NCBI RefSeq assembly: GCF_004011695.2
Contig: NC_082409.1
Location: 310,001-374,000, forward strand
DNA: 64,000 bases
Reading direction: 5' to 3'
From: Ascochyta rabiei
Lineage: Eukaryota > Ascomycota > Dothideomycetes > Pleosporales > Didymellaceae
Position numbers and translations under genes: made by a program. Position 1 is the first letter of the stretch. Every line of letters starts with the position of its first letter. Below, piece after piece: positions 22,455 through 32,711 of the stretch. The notes under the pieces are model-generated. The model worked only from the letters and a program-made list of their open reading frames with translations. It did not search any database and had not been told where the DNA came from.

Positions 22455-23338
22455 ATGGCATCCCAACCCACCACCTTCACCCACTCTCTCGCCGACGCCG
22501 AATGCCCAATCTGCTACCAGGCATAGAGCGCCAACCGAGCCCCCGCGGCGCTCACGAACTGCAGTCACGCTGTCTGCGTGCCCTGTCTTGTCGAGTGGGT
22601 GAGGTCTGGGGCGGGGAATTGCGAGAGGTGTCCTATCTGTCGCGCTGGGTTCGGCGAGTGGGCTGCGGGTATGTTGTGGACTTGTGGGGTGGTTGGAGGG
22701 GTGAGAGCTGACACCCCGTCTTAGATTCGGGGCTAGGCTTTTGCTTCACAGCGGATTGCGATGGTCTGCCGCTTGGTCAGCATCAGACGTACTGTCCCAA
22801 CTATCGACAGCCGTTGCCTCCTCGTGTGTCGACGGAGTCGGTTCGACGGCTCGATGTAGCCGTGCCGTACCCTGCAACAGAATATTTCCGTATGCAAGCA
22901 GGAAGGACACGGCAGCCGCTTGGAACAGTTCAACAGGAAACAGATGTCTGGATTCAGAACACAAACGATCACCGCTTTTCACTGTGGAGAAGAGATTCTC
23001 GAACGACACCGCGTGCACCGTCTCGGAATGTCAACAACGCCGCGACACAACCACGAGTCCGATCACCGAGCGCCAATGACATCTTTCAACCCATTCATTC
23101 TCGGCCAAGACTCGCGCCGGGGCGAGCAGACGCCGTCGAACTGCGCATGACGGTACGGTACGACGGACGAAGGCTAAGAATGAGCCGCAGTGCCTCTGCC
23201 CCCGCTCATATCGATCTCACTGCGGGCATGGGTCACCTCAATATTGACCCTCCACCGGGAAGTGGCGCTCACTCGTGGAGATTTGGTTGGCGGGGAGCAT
23301 CGAACAGACATTTACGCAGGGATGATGACCGGCTTTGA
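22455..23338 (+). pseudogene. RING finger protein gene with one in-frame TAG
   Basis: The ATG at 22455 starts MASQPTTFTHSLADAECPIC. The frame meets a TAG at 22524-22526, three codons after the first CxxC (CPICYQA-stop), then continues without damage. The continuation encodes the rest of a C3HC4 RING: LTNCSHAVCVPCLVEW and NCERCPICRAGF. A 56-bp intron (22669-22724, gtatgt...cttag) leads to a second exon, 22725-23338. It encodes FCFTADCDGLPLG... and a Pro/Arg/Ser-rich tail to a TGA at 23336-23338. Without the TAG the product would have 275 codons. No alternative donor or acceptor removes the stop. Options are a recent pseudogene, stop-codon readthrough or a sequencing/allelic error. An intact gene would be an E3 ubiquitin ligase candidate. 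Confidence 0.75.
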
Positions 23339-23510
23339 GGGAAACAAGACGTACTTGAACAGCAGTACGACTTCATAGAAGTAGCTGGTGGTATTCATTC
23401 GCACCAAACTCTGTGTTCTGCGCACTTTCAACTTTCCAGACCTGATTCGGTTTGCTTCTGCACAACAGTGCGATGCCCTGCGATCCTTCTCAAGCGACTG
23501 ACCCACTTGG

Positions 23511-24806
23511 CTAGTAAGCGTAGTAGATGTTCTCTTCTGGCTTCTCCCGCCTCAGCCTCCTGCTGGTCATCTGCAGCCAGACCCTCAGTGCCCAAGCACA
23601 AGCGATCGTCATACCCACAAATGCCGCATGGCTAGTCATGGCGGTCAGTTACTTCGGTCCGTCAGACTTGGGATACAAGTACGCAGTGTAGATATAACTG
23701 GCATTGGCAACCACTTTGACAATCGACAGCGTAGGCTCTGGACGCGAAAAGAATGCATGAGACGTATCGCGCAGCCATGTTCATGGTCGCGCATGAGATG
23801 ATGAAGCCCACCAGCGCAGCGCCCATGCACAGCGTGATGTGCCACGTCCGCTCGTTGGTCTTCCCGGACGTCCAGCCGATGAAGATACCGAATGCGCCGG
23901 ACACCAGGTACAGCGGGCACGTCAGCACGAGGGTGATGGTGCGTGAGAAGCCCAAGCTGGCGACAACAGATGAGAAGAAATTGTTGAAGCTGCAGGCCGA
24001 GACATGCATGTTCTGCATCAGACACAGTAGGTACAGGCGCGGATCGCGGATGGCTTGCTTGGGCCCGGAGCGTGCACCCTTGGACGGCTCGAGCTCAACT
24101 GTATCGCGCACAATGCGGTCATGTGCTAGTTTGCGCTCTTCGGGCGTTAGCCAGCGCGTCGTGAGCGGGTAGTCTGGCAGCAGAAAGAGGCCCAGCATGA
24201 CTACGCCAGAGGTCACTGCCCCCTCGATTACGAAGAGCCTTGGAGTCGCTTCTTTAGCTTGTGATATCTAACAAGATGGTTCGTTGGAGTGCTCACCATT
24301 TCCAGCCCTGCATCGCGTGGGCATCGTCCAGTGTGGCAAAGGTTGCTTCGGCGATGAGCCTGGAGAAGGACGTCACGAAGATGTTGCCAGAGTACAGGAC
24401 GCTGATTCTTGTCGCAATCTTCTTGCGCGTGTTGAATAGCGAAAGCAGATGCTGCGTCCCTGGGTAATACGGCGCCTCGGCGATACCAAGGAAGAAGCGG
24501 AATACGACTAGGCCGGTATGGTTGTGCGTGAGCGCTGAAAAGGCAGAGACGACGGCCCATGCTATCACGCAGACGCACATGTAAATCGACGGACGCACTT
24601 TCTGCGTCGACATGAGCATGTTCGAGGGGATCTGCATGTGCAGGTAACTGAACTTTGGTGTTAGCTGAAGTGGGAGATTAGGAGCGTGATACTCACCCTA
24701 CGAACAGAATGCTGATGCAGATGTTGCATTGCGTGCCAACAAGACCGAGGTCTTCCTCGAGGTCGTCAAGTCGCACTTGAGCAATGGCGTTGCGATCGAG
24801 ATCGTT
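23511..24806 (-). pseudogene. decayed MFS transporter (Dal5/Tna1-like anion:cation symporter family)
   Basis: Three exon-like blocks read on the minus strand. 24806-24697 (LDRNAIAQVRLDDLEEDLGL) and 24647-24297 (YLHMQIPSNMLMSTQKVRPS, FRFFLGIAEAPYYPG) are joined by a 49-bp intron. The block from 24238 (LFVIEGAVTSGVVMLGLFLL) follows a 58-bp intron. This order is that of allantoate/nicotinate-type permeases. The gene is damaged. No first exon with the N-terminal segment and helix 1 is found upstream. Near 23730 the frame jumps from RAYAV to IVKVVANASYIYTAYLYP, losing about 20-25 family residues. A TAA then replaces the Tyr expected after YPKSDGPK. The C-terminus still reads to a TAG at 23513-23511. 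Confidence 0.8.
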
Positions 24807-26732
24807 CTAGCCATGGAGTCAGCACGTCTTCAGGAGTAGACCATGGCCGGGCATTTGGTGCATCTGTGTGGCTCGTGGCGGTATACAACACACCAAAAAG
24901 TACATGGCCGATAGTGTGTCCATGATGAAGCAACACTCCGATCGAGACGATGAACAGGGTATCGTCTGCGTCTTTGAACTGCCCACACAGAGTAGCAATG
25001 TCTCTTCCGATCGTCCCTGGAGTGAATTTTTTTTTCTGGTCTCGTACATTTCTTCGTGAATGAGTCACTGCAATGCATTCCGCTCGTGGACTCAAACGTA
25101 TTTTGGTCTTGACACGCTCTGGCAGAAGCTACTACGTCCTCAACCATGTCTTCCCTCAGTCCAATCACGTCTTGAGGCACATGGCAAGAACAGCAGAGCG
25201 TTTCTGGCCATGTCGGTAATACGCTGGAACGCCGGTCCCCGGCCTGGCAGTATCGCCTCGACGTCGGTGCATTGTACCTTGAAGTTGTAGACCGACTCAA
25301 CGGGCAGACGTGTCGGACGCTTCCGTGTAGACTTCAACAGCGATGCGCTACGATCGACAATGGAAACCATGTACCGGTAAGAGAAGCAGCTCGTGTCCAA
25401 CGAAACAAGAAAGCAGGTAATGGGCGTGATGGATCCGAGGTTTCGAGAGAAAGCTACTCAGCGCAGTAAGAGAGGCTATTCCTGCATCGGTATATATCGT
25501 GCAGCCTGCACCGTCAAGTTGAATCTATGGCGCAGACGGCAGATACCAAAATGTCCAATGAGGACAGCGGAGAAGATACTTGCCTCTTCCTATCGCGGAT
25601 GACTGAATCGATTGCTGTACCGCGAGATGCAGAGACCGATGAAACATTGATTCATCACAACTCGCAAACGCCAGCCACACAAGTCACAGACCTCCTCAAG
25701 CCTGGGGAAATCGGTGTTTACCAACACTTTCGTTACGAAGAGCGACACTGCTTGGATTCTGCACGCCCCAGCTTTGTCTTCACGCAGTCGGGCTGCCAAG
25801 TAGCTGTGCGGGGGTTTCGATGTCGAGCTTCAGCCGATAAGAGCAGCGGTGTCGCAGGTTCATGGCAACTGCATTGCGAGCAAGAAAACGACGTATTCTT
25901 ACGCCTGGGGATTCGCAGTCTCGGATAGACGGAGAGTGCGAGCGTACTGCGTAGTGTTAGCAAGAGGCCTTCTCTGATTGGTGCAGTCCTATCTCTGAGC
26001 TAAGCCCGAGCCGGCTAGATCAATATGTAGTGGTGTGTGGGTCTACACACCGTCGCTGCGTCAACAACAACAACGCTGATTATGAAAGCATCTCTAAACC
26101 AAGTACCTCTTGATTTAGACTATGGCTGGTTTTCTTGCCGTGCTATGTACAGGGTTCCCAGATCTCCTTTACTCACATCGCCCAGACAATCTCTGCAATC
26201 AAGCCCCCCTCTTCTACAGCTCCCAAACACTCCATCTCCTAGTCCGGTCGACACCACACCGCATCATCTCAAGACTGACATCCCAAAGCGCCTCGATCGC
26301 AGAAAAGACGAAAGGAAAAGACGACAGCTTCTCCACCCGAATGCAGGGGCAAGATAGCACAGTCTCACAGCAGATGCCACCACATGCACAACATGACGTA
26401 GCGCGTGTAACCGCAGCGCATCGTATGCGTCAAAAACCGTTGAAACGCGTTGCAACCCCACCACCGTTGCTTGCGACGTGCGGGTTGAGACAGGTTCACT
26501 TGTCGTGCTGCTTTCTTCTGAGGACGGACAGTAGTGCTGGACTAGAGTAAGGCAAGGGAGGGGTTTAGGTTTGCATCTTGTAATTGAGAGGTGAAAGGAG
26601 GATTCTTGCAAGCTATCAGACGCCACGCACGCAACACAACGTAGCGACAAACGCAAGCAACTGAAAACGAGATCCGGAGTTGTGTGCGTTTATGTGTGTG
26701 TGTGTGCGATTTTCCTTTCACTTAGGTAGCTA
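24807..26732. other. mostly non-coding region
   Basis: About 1.9 kb between the MFS pseudogene and the CaaX protein gene. It contains only one frame worth listing (25527-25928, separate entry) and a TG dinucleotide run near 26694-26706. Minus-strand frames at 24766-25400 do not encode transporter helices. Confidence 0.4.
25527..25928 (+). CDS. small hypothetical protein (weak)
   Basis: ATG-started frame of 133 codons: MAQTADTKMSNEDSGEDT..., mixed charge, several Cys and no transmembrane segment. No motif was recognised, and it overlaps an antisense frame of similar quality. It could be chance. Confidence 0.2.
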   Translation: MAQTADTKMSNEDSGEDTCLFLSRMTESIAVPRDAETDETLIHHNSQTPATQVTDLLKPGEIGVYQHFRYEERHCLDSARPSFVFTQSGCQVAVRGFRCRASADKSSGVAGSWQLHCEQENDVFLRLGIRSLG

Positions 26733-28091
26733 ATGAGCCACTCGCCGCTACATCAGCGCTTGCATCTCCGCCAGGCGATGCGTCAGGACTTTTCCTCGCC
26801 GACGCTGTCGCCAATACCGCCGTATCCTGCGCACAGAGAGAGGAATGACTTAGCACCGCCTGCACTGCCGGCGCCTTCACGACCTTTACCACCCACGCCG
26901 CAGGCGCCACAGACGGAGTCGACAGACGAGAGAGCGAGCATGAGAGCAACGCACATCCGCCCGCGCACTGCGCCGGCGTCGCCTGAGCGTCCGAGTACGG
27001 CGTTCAGTACGCGCTCGACGATTCGACAAGTCGAGCCGTCGCCAGAAAGCCTCAGCGATGCGCTCGCCAACGGCTTTGCAGACGGCGGTACACCCGCACA
27101 GAGACGTTCGTTCGAGCCCTTCCCACCCTTTGACCCAGGCCGAGACGAGAAGATCGCTGCAGACGGGCTGCGCACGCACATCCCCAGCCCCGAGCCCACC
27201 GGTAGTATTCCAGAGACAGGCCTGCGCCGTGGCGGCACACCTTCAGGCCACGCATCACCGCGCAAAAGCCGCTCGCGCTCGCCGCAAAAGTCCCGCAGCG
27301 AGTCTCCGCGCAAGACAGTGGTTCACACGCCAACACTGCCAGCACACCAGGAAAGTCCTTCATCTTCATCTGCGTACTCGGTCGCGGAGAACCAGCATGA
27401 GGACAACCTTGAACCGCCCGACACGCCGTCGCCGGTGACGCGCGAGCAGCAGAGGCAAGCCTACGCGCCGCTGCGAATCAAGCGCCCGTTCGCTGCAGGG
27501 GAGGGCGCTGAGAGTGCAGGGGCCGAGAGTGCAAGGCCCGAGAGTGCAAGGGCCGAGAGTACGAGGACCGAGAGTACGAGGACCGAGGGGTACGGAACGC
27601 ACTTGCGGATCGCGGACTACATGCACAAGATGAAAGAGCAGCGAAGCAGCAGGAGCGTGTCGCCGCAGAAAGACGCGCAGAAGCTCCAGATGCCAGCCGC
27701 ACCATTGAGCGTTCCCGGTCCGCCGACGATGCATATCGTGCAGGCCATGACGCAGCCACAACCTCACTCCCAGTCGCAGTCTCAGATCCCCTCGCCCTTC
27801 ACTGCGGCGCAGAAGCAGGCTGGGACGGAGCCAGCGCGCCATGCCAGCGATTCGCGACGCAGCGAAAAGTCTGGCGCGTCTGTGGCGAGCAAGCACAGCG
27901 TCTTCTCCACGCCTGGACGAGATGAGATGGAGCGGAAGAAACCGATTGTGGAAGAGGACGAAGGCCCGTTTGCGAAAGCGACGAACATGCAGGACCTCGA
28001 GCAGAGGCGGAGAAGGGTCAGTGAGACGGATAAGGAGGGTGATCAGGATGGAAAAAAGAGAGTCTGTGGACTGAGGTGTGTGGTCATGTAG
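26733..28091 (+). CDS. disordered Pro/Ser/Arg-rich protein with a C-terminal CaaX box
   Basis: A 452-residue frame with ATG at 26733; acceptor-like sequence (cttag) just upstream leaves room for an earlier exon. It is almost entirely low-complexity: PPxP-rich N-terminus, SPRKSRSRSPQKSRSESPRK around residue 180, then a short degenerate repeat of the type ESARxESTR at about 260-285, and Gln/His-rich SQSQSQ near 350. The final residues KKRVCGLRCVVM end in C-V-V-M, a CaaX prenylation motif (Met favours farnesyl). It has an extra upstream Cys (445) and a basic patch, the pattern used to tether proteins to the plasma membrane. I infer membrane anchoring of a scaffold-like protein. Function unknown. 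Confidence 0.75.
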   Translation: MSHSPLHQRLHLRQAMRQDFSSPTLSPIPPYPAHRERNDLAPPALPAPSRPLPPTPQAPQTESTDERASMRATHIRPRTAPASPERPSTAFSTRSTIRQVEPSPESLSDALANGFADGGTPAQRRSFEPFPPFDPGRDEKIAADGLRTHIPSPEPTGSIPETGLRRGGTPSGHASPRKSRSRSPQKSRSESPRKTVVHTPTLPAHQESPSSSSAYSVAENQHEDNLEPPDTPSPVTREQQRQAYAPLRIKRPFAAGEGAESAGAESARPESARAESTRTESTRTEGYGTHLRIADYMHKMKEQRSSRSVSPQKDAQKLQMPAAPLSVPGPPTMHIVQAMTQPQPHSQSQSQIPSPFTAAQKQAGTEPARHASDSRRSEKSGASVASKHSVFSTPGRDEMERKKPIVEEDEGPFAKATNMQDLEQRRRRVSETDKEGDQDGKKRVCGLRCVVM

Positions 28092-28867
28092 GGAATTACG
28101 CGTGAGAGCGTGTTGAGGATATGCGTGTGACCTGGGAAACGGCTTGGATAGAGCGGAAGATCTGATGATTCGGAGACCTGATTGTGTTGTGTATAAGAGT
28201 GGTTGGCGATTTGCAACGGCGAGTGATTTGTTCGTAGTATGCCTGTGTTATGAGCATCGTTCATTCAAAGCGAAGACAGCCTTCATCTGTATGGTTTAAA
28301 GTCAAAAGCACAGAATTTCTTGGAAATTTTCGCCCTTCACCCCTCACCTCGATTCTGCGTACCCTATCAGCTTCTCCAAGATGACCTTCAGCGACAGCAG
28401 ATGGACATTGCGACGCACGGTAGTCAGCCAGCCTAAAGCTCCACAATCCAGTGGCTGGCTGCCAGCGTACATCGGCTAATGTCCCTCCAGACGGAAAGGT
28501 TGAACCTGGATCTACAAGGCCGCTGCAGCGAGAACCGAGCGGCATTTTTATGCTGAAGAGCTCCGGAAGAAACCACGAATGAGTTGCAGCTGAGGCATAT
28601 AGCTGCGAAGGCCTCCAAACCTGTTTCCATAAAGCCAGAGGCGGTGAAGGACCCTAACAAATTCAGACAGGGATGCAGGAGCGATTGGTGTTGCGTGTGT
28701 AGCTAGTCGAACTTGCGCAAGGACACAATCATGGCGCAGGCCGGCTTTTCGAAGTGGCTTGTATTCCAGGAGTACGTCATAAGTCCATTGCGCGCTGACA
28801 CAACCCAAAGGTTTGAGGTTCTCGCAGGCTCCTGTTGGACCATGGTCAACACTCGAAGGTAGCCAAG
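28092..28867. other. intergenic region between convergent genes
   Basis: About 775 bp between two convergent 3' ends. Minus-strand frames at 28261-28808 show no motif. Confidence 0.4.
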
Positions 28868-29853
28868 CTATTCCTCCTTCTCGCTGGTTGACTCTGCAGC
28901 AATATCGAGTGCCTTGATGATGTCGGATCCGAAGACGACGGTCATGTACGCTGGGAGAACGACCCAGAGGCCACTAAACTGCGTCAGCAAAAGAGTTCAG
29001 CGGTTCTAGCTGAGAAATTCACATACTTCATAACACCGTAGAACCAGAAAATAGTGAGCCAGTCGTTGTGGCCTATGCTCTTGAAGTTGGAGAAGTACTC
29101 GTTGAAATCTGCTTCCATTAGTGCTGTTCTCTTGGACCCTGGGTATTCGAGCACTTGTTACTGACAATAGAGAACTGTCTTGCTCAGCGTCATGACGGCA
29201 GCCGCGAAGCCAATGACCAGCGCGCGGTTACCGCTCTTGCCGCGCACCTTGCGACCGCCAGAGAGCCACGCGCCCAATCCCTCACTGCTGACATCGAGAC
29301 CGGTTCCAGTTGCCGAGGGAACGCTGTGGTGGTAGAGGATCATGAGATACAGGCCGTAAAGGATCGTCTCGATCGCATTGAGCGCACCCTGGGCACCACC
29401 GAAGCCATCGTTGCTCTCCCATCCGGGCCAGCCGTATACATAATCGATGGCAGCGTAGACCTCGTACGGCTTCCAGATAGGCCACTGCAGCCAGCCACCG
29501 GCCATGGTGTGAGGGCGCAGCAGAATGTACAAGCTGTCCCAGAGCACCAATGGAAGGGAGATAGCAAGCCACAGAATTGTGATGTTCGATGCCGTGTGGC
29601 ACCATCCGCGCTCGCCGACCTCTGCTGGCGAAGGCGGTGCAACCGCGTCAACAGCATTTGAAGTCTTGGATACTACGCGCCTGGCGACGGCCTTCGCGGT
29701 GGGCGAGACGTCAGCTGCAAAAGCACGTGGGGCGCTTGTAGTGCTCGTAGGCGTAGGCGTAGGCGATGCTGTCGATGCGCGCGAAGGCTTTTTGGTGGGG
29801 GAGGGCTCGAATGCAGTGAAGTCGCCCTGAGGATGTTTGCGCGTGGAGACCAT
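28868..29853 (-). CDS. conserved fungal multi-pass membrane protein (EXPERA-like?)
   Basis: Three exons (29853-29166, 29108-29027, 28973-28868) give 291 residues. ATG 29853 is preferred to the TTG upstream. Residues 1-~85 are disordered (Ser/Thr/Pro). Four to five hydrophobic helices follow: ITILWLAISLPLVLWDSLYI, then LLRPHTMAGGWLQWPIWKPY, VYAAIDYVYGWPGWE, AIETILYGLYLMILYHHS, IGFAAAVMTLSKTVLYY, IFWFYGVMNGLWVVLPAYM. The WDSxYxLLRPHTMxGG signature followed by PxYxxYxxIDYVYG is shared by a fungal family of ER-like membrane proteins. The spacing of W-D and the Y/E residues resembles EXPERA domains (sterol isomerase/sigma-2 type), but I cannot confirm this. Introns are 57 and 53 bp. Confidence 0.8.
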
Positions 29854-30755
29854 CTTGTCAACTTTACTAATTCGACTGCGATTCAATTGTAACTGAGAGC
29901 TACGAGCCGTTTGGGTGCGAGGTTTGACGAGAAGTTGCGAGGTGTCCAGTCGTGCACGTCACTGGGGAGAGCCTCGGGTGCTCCCATTCCGGCTGCTCTA
30001 GGCTTGAAAAGGAAAAAGCTGCTTTTGTCCAAATACCTACTTCGTACAACGATGCTGTTAGCACTGTTCCTATCGCCTGGAGACCGCTACGACCGTCTGT
30101 CTGCTATATGCCGTCAGCATTCCCACGTCGTCCACAGCACATGATTCCCCGTATCTTTGGAACGATACTCGAAGGAATTCTGAGGATCTCAGAGGTCTGC
30201 AACGAGGACGAGGAACATGAGGCAAACGACGACCGCGATGAGGATGTAGCGTACATTGCTGTCATATGAGCGATTCTACAAGTTAAGGTTGCAGCTTAAG
30301 AAAGGTTCTAGGCAACTGACTACGAGCTGAGCTCATCAGAGAGAACCACGAATACGGCTATTGACGCTTACCTCCTGACAAGAATCGAATCTCGAATCTA
30401 CTACAACTTGTCACCTCTGCAACAACGAAGACGTGGACTTGATAATGTTTAGAATGTTTTGCTGCTGCTGCTTACTAGAGGCGAAGGGGTTAGCGCAGGC
30501 GTAGGCTTACCACAACACTACCAGTGACCACAACTGGAGATGCCTCAACAACGGCCTTGTCGTCTCCAACCACGAAGACAGACATTAAGCTCGTGAGTAC
30601 TGTGCGTTCTCTTCAATTCATATACGATCTAGTCAAAGTTCAGATAACCAGGCCGACTTTATCGTCGCAAGGCTGAAGTGGTCCTGCACTCGCGTTCAGC
30701 AGCGTATCATTACGTCAATGTCTTCATACTGATAGCCTCTGACAAGCTCTAAGCC
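29854..30755. other. divergent promoter region
   Basis: About 900 bp between two divergently transcribed genes (membrane protein and HET protein). Small frames at 29911-30269 look random. Confidence 0.4.
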
Positions 30756-32711
30756 ATGAAGCATCTCTGTGAACACTGTAGAGCTATCCCTTGGGACCTC
30801 ATAGAGACTTGGCGTTATGAAAAGAAGTTCTGGACAACGTTGCGAGCAACTGACGAGTCTGCCGAGGTCTTAGAAGACTCTCGAATGGTCGTAGACGTCC
30901 ATAAGATGATCTCCCCTACGTGCGACCTGTGTCAAGTTGCTAAGAACCTCTACAACCAAGAGACGTTCGTGTACCTCCGTTATGAGCCAGCTCAGAACGA
31001 CAGCGTCTTCCATGGCTCTCTCCACGTCGGAATAGAAGATCCAAGCTCATACTGGCTGCAACGTACCTTTGGCGTTATTTCTGGATCACAACAACCTCCT
31101 TCTCAAGCATACGTAAATTTCGAAATCCTCAGGGCACCGATCGAATGGTCCATCGGAGCATCGAGCCAGAAAGGCTCGCGCCAGGATAGCAAACCCGTTG
31201 CTGTACAAGGTCTCCATCTGATAGATTGTGTCCAAGAGATTGTGCTACCTGCACCTGAGGGGTGCGACTATCTTGCTCTATCTTATGTCTGGGGCTCATC
31301 TACCGACAATGGCGTACGTAGAGAGTTGCCGAAACTCCCCAGTCGACTGCCACGAACAATACAAGACGCCATCACTGCCACAAAAGCGCTTGGATACCGA
31401 TATCTCTGGGTCGACAGATACTGCATCGACCAGGTCGATGATCAAATTAAACATCAACAAATCCAGCAGATGTGGGACATCTATGCCTCAGCGCATCTTA
31501 CCATCATTGCCGCGAATGGCGACGGCCCTGATCAGGGCTTGGCGGGCATGAGTCTCCCTAGGTCCTCTTCGCTCTTGAGAGATGTTTCGATCCAGGTCCA
31601 GGGCCTAACTCTTGTACCTCGATATGTCAGGACGACTAATGAAGTTGGATCTTCGACCTGGGCGTCTCGGGCCTGGACGTTTCAAGAAAACTTCGCCTCC
31701 CGACGGCGTCTTTACTTCAGCGACTCTCTTGCATTCTACATCGAAGATGATTATTTCGCAAGCGATATATGCCCGCCTCACGACCTGGTTTTCGAAGTCG
31801 GCAATCAAAACCTAAGAGAAGCCCTCGAACGCTCTCTAGCATCACAGACAACCGATACGGGAGCACTCCGAGACAACAAGCAGACGCAAGCACGAAAGTG
31901 CATCGAAGCCTACTGCATGCGAAATCTGACGTACGACTCGGACGCCTTGAACGGCATCCTCGGGGTTCTCAATCACTTCTCACAGGATCAGGTCGCTCCA
32001 GCGCACCACATCTGGGGGGTCGTCGTAGCCCCCGTTGATCTCAACGGGCCGTTTGGACGTCGCTTCCCAGAATGCTATGAAGTTTCCATCCACTGGTACC
32101 ACCCGGAACCTGGAGTTCGACGGAAAGACTTCCCAAGTTGGGCGCCCATCGCTTGGAGGGGTCCCGTGAGACACGTCGTGGATGCGAGTCGTCCGCATAT
32201 CGTACCGATGATACCTTCGGACTACGCGATCGATGTTCACTGTGAAGGAGGGTTGCAGCCTATCGAGGCATATGTGACGAGCGGGCAGATTCGACACGAT
32301 TCGGGTCGGCAGGATGCTCCTCGTCACTTGACATTTAAGCAAGTACGCACGCTCTCCGTCGCCATCGATTGGGGCGATTCTACTTTCCCTGCAGTCCTGC
32401 AAATCGACGACACGACGGACGTCGTCCTTCCGGTGTTCTGGGACCAGTCGGTGGCCAGAGAAGACGTCAGGGCGCTGATCGGTATGGTCATCACCACCTA
32501 CCAACACGGTGATATCAGCATCATGCTCCTCAAGCCGATGGGGGCGCACTACGAGAGAGTCGGCCTGATCATCTGGGGCTACCGAACTGGCCATTACACT
32601 GTGCGAGATTGCAGAACCGGAGTGCAGAAGCTTGCCCGCTCTGCAATAGACAGGTTGATGAGTCGTCCACTGTTCGCATCGGAGACCCGACAGGATATCG
32701 TCCTGGAATGA
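30756..32711 (+). CDS. HET-domain protein (heterokaryon incompatibility type)
   Basis: Intronless, 651 residues. The HET domain spans about 165-320. It contains YLALSYVWGSS at 172-182, LPRTIQDAITATKALGYRYLW at about 198-218, WVDRYCIDQ at 218-226, and QMWDIYASAHLTIIAANG. A later TWASRAWTFQENFASRRRLYF closes the domain. These blocks are diagnostic. The first ~110 residues hold a Cys pair region (CEHCRAIPWDLIE ... CDLCQVAK), common in zinc-binding N-termini of this family. Proteins of this class trigger incompatibility or cell-death responses when allelic partners differ; many are of unknown target. There is no NACHT or repeat domain after it. The gene appears intact. Confidence 0.93.
   Translation: MKHLCEHCRAIPWDLIETWRYEKKFWTTLRATDESAEVLEDSRMVVDVHKMISPTCDLCQVAKNLYNQETFVYLRYEPAQNDSVFHGSLHVGIEDPSSYWLQRTFGVISGSQQPPSQAYVNFEILRAPIEWSIGASSQKGSRQDSKPVAVQGLHLIDCVQEIVLPAPEGCDYLALSYVWGSSTDNGVRRELPKLPSRLPRTIQDAITATKALGYRYLWVDRYCIDQVDDQIKHQQIQQMWDIYASAHLTIIAANGDGPDQGLAGMSLPRSSSLLRDVSIQVQGLTLVPRYVRTTNEVGSSTWASRAWTFQENFASRRRLYFSDSLAFYIEDDYFASDICPPHDLVFEVGNQNLREALERSLASQTTDTGALRDNKQTQARKCIEAYCMRNLTYDSDALNGILGVLNHFSQDQVAPAHHIWGVVVAPVDLNGPFGRRFPECYEVSIHWYHPEPGVRRKDFPSWAPIAWRGPVRHVVDASRPHIVPMIPSDYAIDVHCEGGLQPIEAYVTSGQIRHDSGRQDAPRHLTFKQVRTLSVAIDWGDSTFPAVLQIDDTTDVVLPVFWDQSVAREDVRALIGMVITTYQHGDISIMLLKPMGAHYERVGLIIWGYRTGHYTVRDCRTGVQKLARSAIDRLMSRPLFASETRQDIVLE

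Noticed and set aside
22524..22526. TAG in the RING gene explained by a tiny intron
   Set aside because: No GT donor lies close enough upstream to remove it while keeping the CxxC spacing.
16395..23338. The block of adjacent genes as a biosynthetic cluster
   Set aside because: The members (b561, EB1, hydrolase, RING) have housekeeping or unrelated roles and there is no backbone enzyme such as a PKS, NRPS or terpene synthase.
24766..25400. Minus frames upstream of the MFS remnant as its missing first exon
   Set aside because: None encodes the expected N-terminal segment with the first membrane helix, and none has a donor in the right phase.
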